DNA of 64,000 nucleotides from Streptomyces rimosus (GTDB lineage Bacteria; Actinomycetota; Actinomycetes; Streptomycetales; Streptomycetaceae), in assembly GCF_008704655.1 (NCBI RefSeq), contig NZ_CP023688.1, positions 2,728,001 through 2,792,000 on the forward strand, written 5' to 3'. Position numbers and translations under genes: made by a program. Below, piece after piece: positions 18,620 through 27,686 of this stretch (position 1 is the first letter of the stretch; every line of letters starts with the position of its first letter). The notes below the pieces were generated by a model. It saw only the letters and a program-made list of their open reading frames with translations. It had not been told where the DNA came from and did not search any database.

Positions 18620-20131
18620 TCAGACGGCCTCCGCGCCGGTCTCCGGCAGTTGCTCGGCCAGTTCCTCGCTGAGCTGGATCACCTCGGAGACGTTCTCGAA
18701 GTTGCGCGCGGCGGTGTCCACGGTCTTGCGCAGCCGGGTGTTGACCCGCTCCGAGCGGACCTTCTTCGCCAGGGGTATGGCCTGCTGCGCCAGGACCGCG
18801 CACTGTTCCGGCTCCTTCTGGAGCAGGTGCACGGTCGCCATCCCGATCAGGTTGAGGGCGTAGGAACGCTGGTGCTCCGCGTCCTTGGCGAAGAGCTCCA
18901 CCGCCCGCTGCATCACCGGATTGGCGAGGGAGGCGTACGTGGGGCTGCGCCCGGCGACGTAGGCGAGGTCGCGGTAGGAGTGGGCGTTCTCCGCGTTCAG
19001 CTCGGCCTCCGAGAAGAAGCGGATCCAGTCCGGCTCGGGCTCGCCGGGCGCCACGTCGGAGTAGGTGTCCTCGGCCATCCGCACGGCCCGCTTGACCTTG
19101 CCCGGCTGGCCCATGCTCGCGTACGCCCGCGCCTCCATCGCATACAACATCGCCTGGGTGCGGGGCGTAGCCGATTCGCGGCTGCCGTACTGCGCGAGGT
19201 GGATGAGCTCCAGGGCGTCGTCGGGGCGGTCGAGGTGGATCATCTGGCGGCTCATGCTGGAGAGGATGTACGAGCCGAGCGGGCGGTCGCCGGCTTCCTT
19301 GGAGGCGTGCAGCGCGAGCACGAAGTACTTCTGAGCTGTGGGCTGCAGTCCGATGTCGTAGCTCATCCAGCCGGCCAGTTCGGCCAGTTCGGCGGCGACC
19401 TTGAAAAGCCGCTTGGAGACTTCTTCGCTCTGCGGTTCCTGGAGCAGGTCGGTGACCTCGTGGAGCTGGCCGACCACCGCCTTGCGGCGCAGGCCGCCAC
19501 CGCACTGGGCGTCCCACTGGCGGAACATCACGGTCGTCGACTCCAGCAGGTCCAGTTCCGGTTTCGACAGCCGGTTGGAGCGCCGGGAGCGCTCCTGCGC
19601 GGCCTGCTGGGCGGCGGCCGCCTGGCCCGGGGAGACCGGCACCAGCCAGCGCTGCATCGGCTCGATGAGGGCGGGCCCGGCGGCCAGCGCCAGGGAGGTG
19701 CCCAGGAAGCCGCGCCGCGCCAGCATCAGGTCGCTGCGGGAGAACTCGCTGATCAGGGAGACCGTCTGCGGGCCTGCCCAGGGCAGGTCGACGCCGGACA
19801 CGGAAGGGGACTGGTGCGCCGAGCGCAGCCCGAGGTCCTCGATGCCGACCACGCAGCCGAACCGTTCCGAGAACAGCTCGGAGAGGATGCGCGGGATCGG
19901 CTCGCGCGGCTGCTCGCCGTCCAGCCAGCGCCGTACGCGCGAGGTGTCGGTGCTGATGTGGTGCGCGCCCATCTGGCGTGCGCGCCGGTTGACCTGTCGT
20001 GCCAGCTCGCCCTTCGACCAGCCGCTGCGCACGAACCATGAGCCCAACGGTTCGTTGGGGCGCTTGTCAGCGCCGGTGCCGCCACTGCCGCCCACTGGAA
20101 CGCCCCCATTCCGATTGCTGCCTTGCTTCAC
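18620..20131 (-). CDS. nsdA: NsdA-like pleiotropic regulator (TPR protein)
   Basis: A 503-residue homologue of Streptomyces NsdA, a negative regulator of sporulation and antibiotic production. The N-terminal part (about 25-110) has a helix-turn-helix-like region, SKGELARQVNRRARQ...TSRVRRWLDGEQPREPIPRILSELF, reminiscent of XRE domains. After residue 130 comes an RRGFLGTSLALAAG segment and then a helical TPR-like repeat region to the end. Position between amtB and the prim-pol-like gene matches S. coelicolor. It starts with GTG 20131, without a clear Shine-Dalgarno, so the exact start is less certain. Confidence 0.88.
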   Translation of the reverse strand: MKQGSNRNGGVPVGGSGGTGADKRPNEPLGSWFVRSGWSKGELARQVNRRARQMGAHHISTDTSRVRRWLDGEQPREPIPRILSELFSERFGCVVGIEDLGLRSAHQSPSVSGVDLPWAGPQTVSLISEFSRSDLMLARRGFLGTSLALAAGPALIEPMQRWLVPVSPGQAAAAQQAAQERSRRSNRLSKPELDLLESTTVMFRQWDAQCGGGLRRKAVVGQLHEVTDLLQEPQSEEVSKRLFKVAAELAELAGWMSYDIGLQPTAQKYFVLALHASKEAGDRPLGSYILSSMSRQMIHLDRPDDALELIHLAQYGSRESATPRTQAMLYAMEARAYASMGQPGKVKRAVRMAEDTYSDVAPGEPEPDWIRFFSEAELNAENAHSYRDLAYVAGRSPTYASLANPVMQRAVELFAKDAEHQRSYALNLIGMATVHLLQKEPEQCAVLAQQAIPLAKKVRSERVNTRLRKTVDTAARNFENVSEVIQLSEELAEQLPETGAEAV

Positions 20132-21374
20132 TGCGTCGCGTCATCGCTTCGCATCGCCGCTCTTCGTTGCTTCCGGTTTTCGTGAACTGGTGTGCTGTTT
20201 ACGGTGCTGCCGCCCTGGCGCCGCGCTGCGCCGGTGCGGTGTGGCTGCCGTGGTCGCCGCCCCGAGCGGTGCGGTACGGAATGTGCCGCGCCGTCGGTGC
20301 CCCGGCCGCGCCGGGGCCGCGGCGGTCTTCTTCCGCCGCCGCGCCCTTCGTTGTGGTGCCGTTTCCGGTGCCGGTACTGCTCGGTCCGGCTGCCGCTGTT
20401 CGTTCCGGTGGTCCTGCCGGCGTTGTGCCTTCGTCTTCTGCTGTCCGTACTAACGGGTGCCGCTTCTTCCGCTTACCGGCACCGCCTCGTCCGCGTCTCT
20501 TCCGCCGGGTCTCCTTCTCGCGCCGGCCGCTTCTTCGGGCCGTTCCTGGTTTCGCTGCCCGGTATTCGTTCTCCGCCCGGCCCCGGTTCCCTGCGCGGCG
20601 CCGGTTCGCTGCTCCGTCCTGCTTCTCCTGCTCGACCTGCACTGCCTGTGCGCGCCCCGCGCTTCTCGCGCGCGTGCCGCGCTTCTTCCGCTTGTCCTAC
20701 GGATCGCGCCGGTACGTTCGTTTCCGTTTGTGCTGCCTCTGCTGTGGTGCCGCGCGCTGCCCGTATGTCCGGGGCCGCTCGTCCTGCCGTCGCTTGTCCT
20801 GGCGTCCGCTGTTCGTCGTCGCTGCTCTTCGTGACACTTCGCCGGTCGTCACTCCACCGCCGTACGTGGCACCGTGCGCGTGGCCCACCGGGCCGCCGCA
20901 CCGCTCCGCACGGCCATATTGCCGCTGTGCGTCGCGGCCGTGTCCCGTGAATCTCCCACAGGATGCCGTCCGTTGCGGCGACCGGTACGGGGTGGATCTA
21001 CCCGAACACGGAATCCGGCCAACCCGAATCGGGAGGGTTCACCCGCCGGTGCGTTGCCCCCGGCATAACCACGCCCTCGGCACTTCACCCCAGGTCGTGC
21101 ACTGAAAGTAATCCTACGATCACGCCCGCGGCGAGGGCGATCCGCTAAACGCCACCATTCGCCACCCCTTTGAATGAACTCCCCGACCGGTCCTCGCGAT
21201 TGACTTGACACAGGTCGAGAGGGGACGGACGGAAAGGAGCACGCGGAGGCGCGCGTCGCGCGTCGCACCACCCGCCGCATCACACTGCACCACAACCCCG
21301 CCACCTTCCTGACCGAGTGTCACGAACGCGCTCCGGCACGTAACCACTGGCAGACACCACCCGTTGGAGGAGGC
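20132..21374. other. 1.2-kb gap with strong strand composition bias
   Basis: From about 20150 to 20830 the plus strand is markedly pyrimidine-rich (many 'cttc', 'ctgcttct', 'cgtccgctg' runs), so a leftward nsdA transcript starting far upstream would have a purine-rich leader. Open frames on either strand are arginine-rich or Cys/Arg/Ser-rich with no family features. The last 250 bp include a candidate -10 (taggat, minus strand, 21113-21118) but no convincing -35. Confidence 0.5.
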
Positions 21375-22043
21375 ATGGGCTTCACGATCGGCGGCATCCG
21401 CGACATTCGGTCCGGTTCACGGCGTCGCGCCCGCTCGACCGAGAGCACGGCGGTGGCGGAGTACACGGGGCTGTGGGGGTGGGACGTGGTGCCCGGCGCC
21501 CGTGCGGCCCGCGCCGGCAGCGGGCGCACGGTCTGTTCGTGCGGTGCGGACGACTGCCCCTCCCCCGGCGACCACCCGCTGCCCTTCGCGGACGGCCTGA
21601 AGGCCGGCGCGACGCTCGAAGAGGCCGTCGCCGCATGGGCCAGGACGCCCGGCGCGGCCGTACTGCTCCCGGTGGGCCGGACGTTCGACGTGCTCGAAGT
21701 GCCGGAGGCTGCGGGGCGCAGCGCGCTCGTACGGCTGGAGCGGATGGGGCTGCCGCTCGGCCCGGTGGCCGCCACGCCGACGGGGCGCGCACTGTTCTTC
21801 GTGGCGCCCGGCGCCGCCACCGGTCTGCCCGGCCTGCTCTACCGGATGGGCTGGGACGACGCCGCCCTCGACCTGTGCTCGCGCGGCCCCGGCGACCACG
21901 TCACCGCGCCGCCGTCCGACCTCGGCGGGCTCGGCCCGATGCGGTGGCTGCGCCCACCCACCCTGGACACGGCCGGGCAGCCGCCGCAGGCCCGGCTGCT
22001 GCTGGGCACGCTCGCGTACGTGTGTCACCGGTCGGCCGCGTAA
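21375..22043 (+). CDS. Bifunctional DNA primase/polymerase-like (prim-pol) protein
   Basis: A 222-residue protein resembling the N-terminal prim-pol domain found in many small actinomycete proteins. It has a CxC-type cluster CSCGADDCPSPGDHP at about residues 55-70 and strand segments FDVLEVPEAAGRSALVRLERMG. The catalytic acidic residues of active AEP polymerases are not all evident, so it may have lost enzymatic function. ATG 21375 has an excellent ggaggagg site at 21366. It occupies the conserved place between nsdA and ftsY in Streptomyces. Confidence 0.75.
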   Translation: MGFTIGGIRDIRSGSRRRARSTESTAVAEYTGLWGWDVVPGARAARAGSGRTVCSCGADDCPSPGDHPLPFADGLKAGATLEEAVAAWARTPGAAVLLPVGRTFDVLEVPEAAGRSALVRLERMGLPLGPVAATPTGRALFFVAPGAATGLPGLLYRMGWDDAALDLCSRGPGDHVTAPPSDLGGLGPMRWLRPPTLDTAGQPPQARLLLGTLAYVCHRSAA

Positions 22044-22118
22044 CGGAGGGAATTCGGGGCCCCTACCGGAGCCCCGCCCCGGCCCCAAACCCGCACCCCG
22101 CTCCCCCACCCACAAAGA

Positions 22119-22150
22119 AGCCCCGCAGCGCACAAGCGCGCTGCGGGGCT
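22119..22150. terminator. Strong bidirectional terminator between prim-pol gene and ftsY
   Basis: Perfect 13-bp stem (agccccgcagcgc / gcgctgcggggct) with a 6-base loop, flanked by 'aaagaag' and 'cttctt', so it gives a U-rich tail in both directions. It serves the two convergent genes. Confidence 0.9.
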
Positions 22151-22215
22151 CTTCTTCCGGGCCTTCCGGACCCTGTCCGTAAGGCCGACCATGCCCGTAA
22201 GGCCATCGATGCGGC

Positions 22216-23445
22216 CTAGTCGCCGATCAGGGCGTCCACGAAAGCCTCCGGCTCGAACGGCGCGAGATCGTCCGCGCCCTCGCCGAGGCCGACCAGCTTG
22301 ACCGGTACGCCCAGTTCGCGCTGGACCGCGACGATGATGCCGCCCTTGGCCGTGCCGTCCAGCTTGGTCAGCACGACGCCGGTGATGTCCACGACCTCAG
22401 CGAAGACACGGGCCTGCACCAGGCCGTTCTGGCCGGTGGTGGCGTCCAGGACGAGGAGGATCTCGCCGACCGGGCCGTGCTTCTCGACGACCCGCTTGAC
22501 CTTGCCCAGCTCGTCCATCAGGCCGGTCTTGGTGTGCAGACGGCCCGCCGTGTCGATGAGGACCACGTCGGCGCTTTCGGCGATACCTTCCTTCACCGCG
22601 TCGAAGGCGATCGAGGCGGGGTCGCCGCCCTCCGGGCCGCGGACGGTACGGGCGCCGACCCGCTCGCCCCAGGTCTGGAGCTGGTCGGCCGCTGCGGCGC
22701 GGAAGGTGTCCGCGGCGCCCAGGACGACCGACTTGCCGTCGGCGACCAGGACCCGGGCCAGCTTGCCGGTGGTGGTGGTCTTGCCGGTGCCGTTGACGCC
22801 GACGACCATGACGACGCCGGGGATCTCCTGGCCGTCCTTGCCGATCGCGTTGTCGGTGGCGACCGCGCGGTCGGCGTCCGTGCCGATCAGCTTGAGCAGT
22901 TCCTCGCGCAGCAGGCCGCGCAGTTCCTCGGGGGTACGGGTGCCGAGCACCTTCACTCGCTCGCGCAGCCGCTCGACCAGCTCCTGCGTGGGCGCGACGC
23001 CCACGTCGGCGGTGAGCAGGGTGTCCTCGATCTCCTCCCAGGTGTCCTCGTCGAGGTGCTCGCGGGACAGCAGCGTCAGCAGGCCCTTGCCCAGCGAGTT
23101 CTGGGAGCGGGAGAGCCGGGCGCGCAGCCGCACCAGGCGGCCGGCGGTCGGCTCCGGGACCTCCACCTCGGGTGCCGCGGGGGCGGGCGGCGCCTCGGTC
23201 GCCGGCTCCTCGACGGGCGCCTCGGCGGGCGGCAGGTCGACTTCCTCTATGGTGCGACGGCTTTCGTCGCGGGGGGTCTCGGCGTCCTCACCGACCTGCG
23301 GTTCCGCAGGAGGCGCGGTGACGGACGGGGTGGTCGGCGGGGCCGGCGGCAGCTGCTGCTTCTTTCTGCGGCTGCTGACGACGAGCCCGCTGATCGCGCC
23401 GAGCGCGACCACAGCGATGACTACAGCAAGGATGACGATTTCCAT
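22216..23445 (-). CDS. ftsY: SRP receptor FtsY
   Basis: A 409-residue membrane-associated GTPase that receives the SRP-ribosome complex. From ATG 23445 there is a single N-terminal membrane segment (MEIVILAVVIAVVALGAISG), an acidic Pro/Glu/Ala-rich A region (about 35-105), the N domain and the G domain with GVNGTGKTTTTGKLA (about residue 215), VLIDTAGR and TKLDGTAKGG. The frame runs on upstream without conservation, so the membrane start is preferred. Functional partner of Ffh encoded 10 kb to the left. Confidence 0.95.
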   Translation of the reverse strand: MEIVILAVVIAVVALGAISGLVVSSRRKKQQLPPAPPTTPSVTAPPAEPQVGEDAETPRDESRRTIEEVDLPPAEAPVEEPATEAPPAPAAPEVEVPEPTAGRLVRLRARLSRSQNSLGKGLLTLLSREHLDEDTWEEIEDTLLTADVGVAPTQELVERLRERVKVLGTRTPEELRGLLREELLKLIGTDADRAVATDNAIGKDGQEIPGVVMVVGVNGTGKTTTTGKLARVLVADGKSVVLGAADTFRAAAADQLQTWGERVGARTVRGPEGGDPASIAFDAVKEGIAESADVVLIDTAGRLHTKTGLMDELGKVKRVVEKHGPVGEILLVLDATTGQNGLVQARVFAEVVDITGVVLTKLDGTAKGGIIVAVQRELGVPVKLVGLGEGADDLAPFEPEAFVDALIGD

Positions 23446-23569
23446 AACCCGTCCAGTATCGGTCACACCCCGCCGTGCGGGACCGCACACGCCGAACCTG
23501 GATGCGTCATATCCAGGTTCATTCGCCGCGGGTCCGTCCTCGGGGCACCGGGGTGGGGAATCCGGACGT

Positions 23570-24708
23570 CTTACGTCCCGATTTTGGGCGGCGGGTTCGC
23601 CGGCCTGGTGCGCGGCCGGTGCCGTACGGCTGCTGCGCGAGCATGGCGCGAACCGCTCGGTCGCCCTGCTCTCCCGGGCTCCGACCTGGTGCTGCGCCCG
23701 CGCCTGTACGAGCCGGGGCCAGGGCGGATGCGCGCCCCCTCGACCGGCCCTCGGCCCGGCGGGCGTACGGCGGATCGGCGCCACCGCCATCGCGGTCGAC
23801 ACCGCGCGGCACCGTGTCACGGCCACGCTCGCGGACGGGGCCCGTACGGAGATCCCGTACGGGCGTCCGGCGCTGGCCACCGGCAGCCGGCTCGTCCGCC
23901 CGGCGTTCCCCGAGGCCGCCTACGGGCCATCGCCGCCGCACGGTGCGCCGCACGAGGTGCGCGTAGCCCCGGCCGAGCGCGCCCCGGTGGTCGGCACGAG
24001 GCTCGGCGACGCGGCCCGGCCCGGCCCGACCCGCCCCGCCCCGACCCGTGATCGTCCGCGCACTGGACGAGCTGGGCGTCGAACGCCGCCTCGGCGTCAT
24101 CGTGCCCCAGGGGCGAGCGAGCAGACCGCCCGCCTTTCCGACGGTTCGAAGATCGCCGCCCGTACGGCCGCGTGGACCGCGGGGCGTACCGGCCGACCCG
24201 CTGGCGGCGGCAGATCCCCGCCGCATGCGACGGGCTGGAGCGGCTCGTGGCGGACACGTACCTGCGGGTGGCCGGTGTGCCTGATGTGTACGCGGCCGGG
24301 GACACCGCGGCGGGCCCGGCGGAGGACGGCCGTACCGTCACGCAGAGCTGCCACCGCGCAGTACCGCAAGGTAAGTGCTGCCAGCACGCCGTACCGCAGG
24401 GTAAGTTCGCCGGTCACAACGTGGCGGCCGAGCTGCTCGGACTGCCGCCGGCCCGCTTCGCGCCCGCCCCGTACACGACCTGCCTCGACCTGGGAAGCAC
24501 TGGAGCAGCGTCCACGACCGGCCGGGAGCGCGCGCTGCGGCAGGCGCCCGCAGGTTTCGCCAAGGCGCTCAAGCGGGAGATCAACGAGACGTGGATCCGA
24601 CCGCCGACCGACGACGCGGACGCGTTTCCACGGCTCGCGGACTTCCGTGTCTCCCAGCGCGGGCCGGTGGTCGAAGCGCCCGCGCCCAGCGCCGGGCGCA
24701 CCGCCTGA
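23570..24708 (+). pseudogene. Decayed NADH dehydrogenase (NDH-2)-like FAD oxidoreductase
   Basis: Pieces of one flavoprotein lie in order but in alternating frames. FAD-binding YVPILGGGFAGL is at about 23572, then AVRLLREHGANRSVALLSR at about 23616 in a second frame, then LVLRPRLYEPGPGRMR back in the first, a long piece VRRIGATAIAVDTARHRV...RLVRPAF (about 23760-23930) in the second, and the C-terminal part with VPDVYAAGDTA and LKREINETWI (24220-24708) in the first. At least four frame changes and missing sequence around 23950-24200 show it cannot make a full enzyme. A 30-bp tandem duplication lies inside. Confidence 0.8.
24348..24407 (+). repeat. 30-bp tandem duplication inside the pseudogene
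   Basis: Two 30-bp copies (24348-24377 and 24378-24407) differ at 5 positions. In frame they repeat the conserved CQHAVPQGKF segment of the family, giving CHRAVPQGKC-CQHAVPQGKF. The divergence between copies shows that the duplication is not recent. Confidence 0.8.
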
Positions 24709-24914
24709 CCTGCGCCAGGGCCGATCGGCCCGGATACTCGGACGAGATGGGGGACGGTCACCGGTCATCAGTGGACACAACAAGGCGCAATGACCGAAGT
24801 TGGATCAAAGTACGATAGCTCTCGGCTGCGCAACGCGCGTAGAGTCCTGGCAACCCCCTCCCCTTCGCCAGGCATCACAGCCGCTGCCTGAACCCGCACG
24901 GAGACACCTGCACC

Positions 24915-26396
24915 ATGGGCACCACGTCCACGGACACCCTGTCCGCTCCTGAAACCGAAGGCGCCGTCGAGCAACGAGGCATCGAGCCCGTCCCCGACCA
25001 CGAACGCCACGGCCGCGTCCGCGAGCTCTTCCCCACCTGGGTCGCCGCCAACATCAGCGTGCTGCTGCTCACCATGGGTGCCTCCCTGGTGATCACCAAC
25101 GGCCTGAACTTCTGGCAGGTCCTGATCGTGGCCGCCATCGCCTCCGTCGTCTCCTTCGGCATGGTCGGTGTGCTGTCGGTCTCCGGCAAGTGGGGCGGCG
25201 CCCCGGGCGCGATGCTCTCCCGCGCCGCCTTCGGTGTGCGGGGCAACTACTTCCCCGGCGCGATCCTGTGGGTGGCCCGGTTCGGCTGGGAGACGATCAA
25301 CGCGGTCAGCGGCGCGTACGCGGTGCTCACCGTTCTGAAGCTGCTGTTCGGCATCGAGGCCAACAACGTCCTCACCGTCATCACGCTGCTGCTCTTCGTC
25401 GCCACGACGTTCCTGGTCAGCGGCATGGGCCGGAAGGCGCTGAACATCTGCAACAAGTACTCGACGTACCTGTTCAGCATCTTCAGCGTCATGGTGCTGG
25501 TGTACCTGATCGCCGAGATGCCGTGGGGGAAGATCTTCTCCCAGTCGGCGGGCAGCACCGCCCTGATGATCGCCGGTATCGGCACCATCGCGGCGGGCGG
25601 CATCAGCTGGGTGCCCACCGGTCCGGACTTCGCGCGCTACCTGCCGCACTCCGCCTCCGGCAAGAAGATCGTCGGCACCACCATCTCCGGCGCGGCCCTG
25701 GTGCTCGTGCCGATGGTGCTGATGGGCGGCATCATGGCCGTCTCCAAGCCGGACCTGGCCAACCAGAACACCGACCCGATGTCCTTCCTCGGCGAGGTGC
25801 TGCCGACCTGGCTGGCGGTGCCGTACCTGATCACCGCGCTGGTCGGGATGCTGCTGATCAACAGCCTGTCGATGTACTCGGCCGGTTTCACCGCGCAGAC
25901 CATGGGCGTCAAGCTGCCGCGCGCCCTGGCGGTGAGCATCAACGCGATCATCAGCCTGGTCGGCGGCGCGTTCATGATGCTGGTGGCCAAGGACTTCATC
26001 GGCCAGTTCATCACCTTCCTGACCCTGCTGGCGGTGTCCTTCTCCGCGTGGATCGGCGTGTACGCCGTCGACATGGCGCGCCGCCGGAACATGGCGGTCC
26101 GCTACGACGGCGACAGCCTGATGGACACCACACGCACCAGCCGCTACTGGTACGCGGGCGGCTTCTGCTGGCAGGCGCTGACCGCCTGGGGCGCGGCGCT
26201 GGTGGTGGGCCTGTGCCTGACCAAGGTCACCTGGTTCACCGGTCCGCTGGCCGAGACCTGGCCGGGCAAGCACGGCCTGGGCTGGGCGGCCACGATCCTG
26301 ATCGCCGCGGTGGTCTTCGCGGTGCTGCCGAAGCCGAAGGAGACGGTGCCCGCGGGCGCCGCCACCCTGGAGAAGGAGCCTGCGCCGGTCGGCTGA
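24915..26396 (+). CDS. NCS1-family cytosine/purine permease
   Basis: A 493-residue transporter of the NCS1 (CodB-like) family with about 12 membrane segments. N-terminal family motifs are seen: FPTWVAANISVLLLTMGASL (about residue 38) and GKWGGAPGAMLSRAAFG (about 92-108), then GGISWVPTGPDFARYLP near 225, which lines the substrate path. It likely carries cytosine, allantoin or a related base by cation symport; the exact base is not readable. ATG 24915 has gga­ga about 10 bases upstream. A separate luciferase-like gene follows 92 bp downstream on the same strand. Confidence 0.85.
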   Translation: MGTTSTDTLSAPETEGAVEQRGIEPVPDHERHGRVRELFPTWVAANISVLLLTMGASLVITNGLNFWQVLIVAAIASVVSFGMVGVLSVSGKWGGAPGAMLSRAAFGVRGNYFPGAILWVARFGWETINAVSGAYAVLTVLKLLFGIEANNVLTVITLLLFVATTFLVSGMGRKALNICNKYSTYLFSIFSVMVLVYLIAEMPWGKIFSQSAGSTALMIAGIGTIAAGGISWVPTGPDFARYLPHSASGKKIVGTTISGAALVLVPMVLMGGIMAVSKPDLANQNTDPMSFLGEVLPTWLAVPYLITALVGMLLINSLSMYSAGFTAQTMGVKLPRALAVSINAIISLVGGAFMMLVAKDFIGQFITFLTLLAVSFSAWIGVYAVDMARRRNMAVRYDGDSLMDTTRTSRYWYAGGFCWQALTAWGAALVVGLCLTKVTWFTGPLAETWPGKHGLGWAATILIAAVVFAVLPKPKETVPAGAATLEKEPAPVG

Positions 26397-26436
26397 TTCG
26401 GCCCCCGCACCCTTCTCACCTGATGTGACGTCAGCT

Positions 26437-26484
26437 AACGTCCCCTTCGCCAACCGGGCCACGGCCCTCGGTGAAGGGGACGTT
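26437..26484 (+). promoter_or_regulatory. Hairpin covering the ribosome site of the downstream oxidoreductase gene
   Basis: Perfect 12-bp arms aacgtccccttc (26437-26448) and gaaggggacgtt (26473-26484) enclose a 24-base loop with its own gggcc/ggccc stem. The right arm contains the likely Shine-Dalgarno (gaagggga) of the gene starting at 26489. It may be a terminator for the permease gene, an attenuator, or a translation switch. Confidence 0.6.
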
Positions 26485-26488
26485 CGCC

Positions 26489-27478
26489 ATGCCCGTAACG
26501 GTCCTGCGCTTCAATCTCGCCGACCCCTCCCCCACCCCCGCCTCGCTCGCCGCCCGCTACCGGGCCGCCGTGGAGATGGCCGTCTTCGCCGACGAGCGGG
26601 GCCTGAGCACCGTCCAGACCGAGGAGCACCACGCCACGGACAACGGCTGGATGCCCGCGCCGCTGGCCTTCGCCGGCGCCGTCCTCGGCGCCACCCGGCG
26701 GATCACGGTCACCGTCTCCGCGCTGATCACGCCGCTGCACGACCCGCTGCGGCTGGCCGAGGAGATCGCCGTACTGGACCTGCTGAGCGAGGGCCGGCTG
26801 GTCACCGTCGCGGGCATCGGCTACCGGCCCGAGGAGTACGCCGCGCACGGCCGGGACTGGCAGTGGCGCGGCAAGCTCCAGGACGAGGTGCTGGAGACGC
26901 TGCTGGCCGCCTGGACGGGGGAACCGTTCCGCTATCGGGGCCGTACGGTACGGATCACCCCGCGCCCGTACACGCAGCCGCACCCGCTCCTGCTGGTCGG
27001 CGGCGCCTCCCGGGCCGCCGCGCGCCGGGCCGCGCGGCTGGGCCTGCCACTGTTCCCCAGCGCGCATCTGCCGGAGCTGGAGGCCTACTACCACGCGCGG
27101 CGCGCCGCGTACGGGACCGAGGGCTGGGTGCTCCAGCCCGCCGAGCGGACGTGTCTGCTGCATGTGTCCGAGGATCCGGACCGGGCGTGGGCCTTGTACG
27201 GCGCGCATCTGCTCCATGAGGCGCGTACGTACACATCCTGGCAGGCCGCCGGTGCCCGGTCGGCCGTGCGGTCCGCCGCCGGGGACGCCGAGGCGCTGCG
27301 CCAGGAGGGGATCTACCAGATCGTGACGCCGGAGGAATGCGTGCGGCTGGCCGCGGAAGCGGGGCCGTCGGGGTCGCTGATCCTGCATCCGTTGTGCGGC
27401 GGGATGCCGGTGGACGAAGGCTGGCGTTCCGTACACCTGTTCGCGGAGCGGGTGGTTCCGCGTCTGACGGGCGGCTGA
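26489..27478 (+). CDS. LLM-class flavin-dependent oxidoreductase
   Basis: A 329-residue bacterial-luciferase-like monooxygenase, a TIM barrel using reduced FMN or F420. Typical features: an N-terminal strand VLRFNLAD, TVQTEEHHATDNGW (the conserved His pair region, about residues 43-56), AEEIAVLDLLSEGRL near 90-104, GIGYRPEEY near 108-116 and RPYTQPHPLLLVGGAS near 155-170. Substrate unknown. ATG 26489 is preferred over in-frame GTG 26471, because the gaagggga site lies 8 bases before it. It may be read with the NCS1 permease; if so it could act on a base or its breakdown product. Confidence 0.85.
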   Translation: MPVTVLRFNLADPSPTPASLAARYRAAVEMAVFADERGLSTVQTEEHHATDNGWMPAPLAFAGAVLGATRRITVTVSALITPLHDPLRLAEEIAVLDLLSEGRLVTVAGIGYRPEEYAAHGRDWQWRGKLQDEVLETLLAAWTGEPFRYRGRTVRITPRPYTQPHPLLLVGGASRAAARRAARLGLPLFPSAHLPELEAYYHARRAAYGTEGWVLQPAERTCLLHVSEDPDRAWALYGAHLLHEARTYTSWQAAGARSAVRSAAGDAEALRQEGIYQIVTPEECVRLAAEAGPSGSLILHPLCGGMPVDEGWRSVHLFAERVVPRLTGG

Positions 27479-27617
27479 GGCGGCACGCCGGGAACGATCG
27501 GAGCGGGCGCGGGCGGCACCCGGGAAAAGGTTGAAGCGTCCACCGCTCCACGATTGCGGTACGGAACGCCGCGCGGCGGGAAAAGGGAGCGCCGCGGAAA
27601 AGCCCCCGTAATGAAGG

Positions 27618-27652
27618 AGCTGCCCCGATCCGCAGGACGGACCGGGGCAGCT
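27618..27652 (-). terminator. Hairpin terminator after glcP
   Basis: Arms agctgccccgatcc and ggaccggggcagct pair over 14 bp with one G-U, separated by 7 bases, 35 bases past the glcP stop on the minus strand. Confidence 0.75.
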
Positions 27653-27686
27653 GCCCACAACTGAGGAGAAGGGCTGGCGGGGGGTG

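Noticed and set aside
20199..20642. Arginine-rich minus-strand frame in the nsdA upstream gap
   Set aside because: Composition can be explained by the purine-rich strand, and I see no ribosome site or family; the region is reported as a gap instead.
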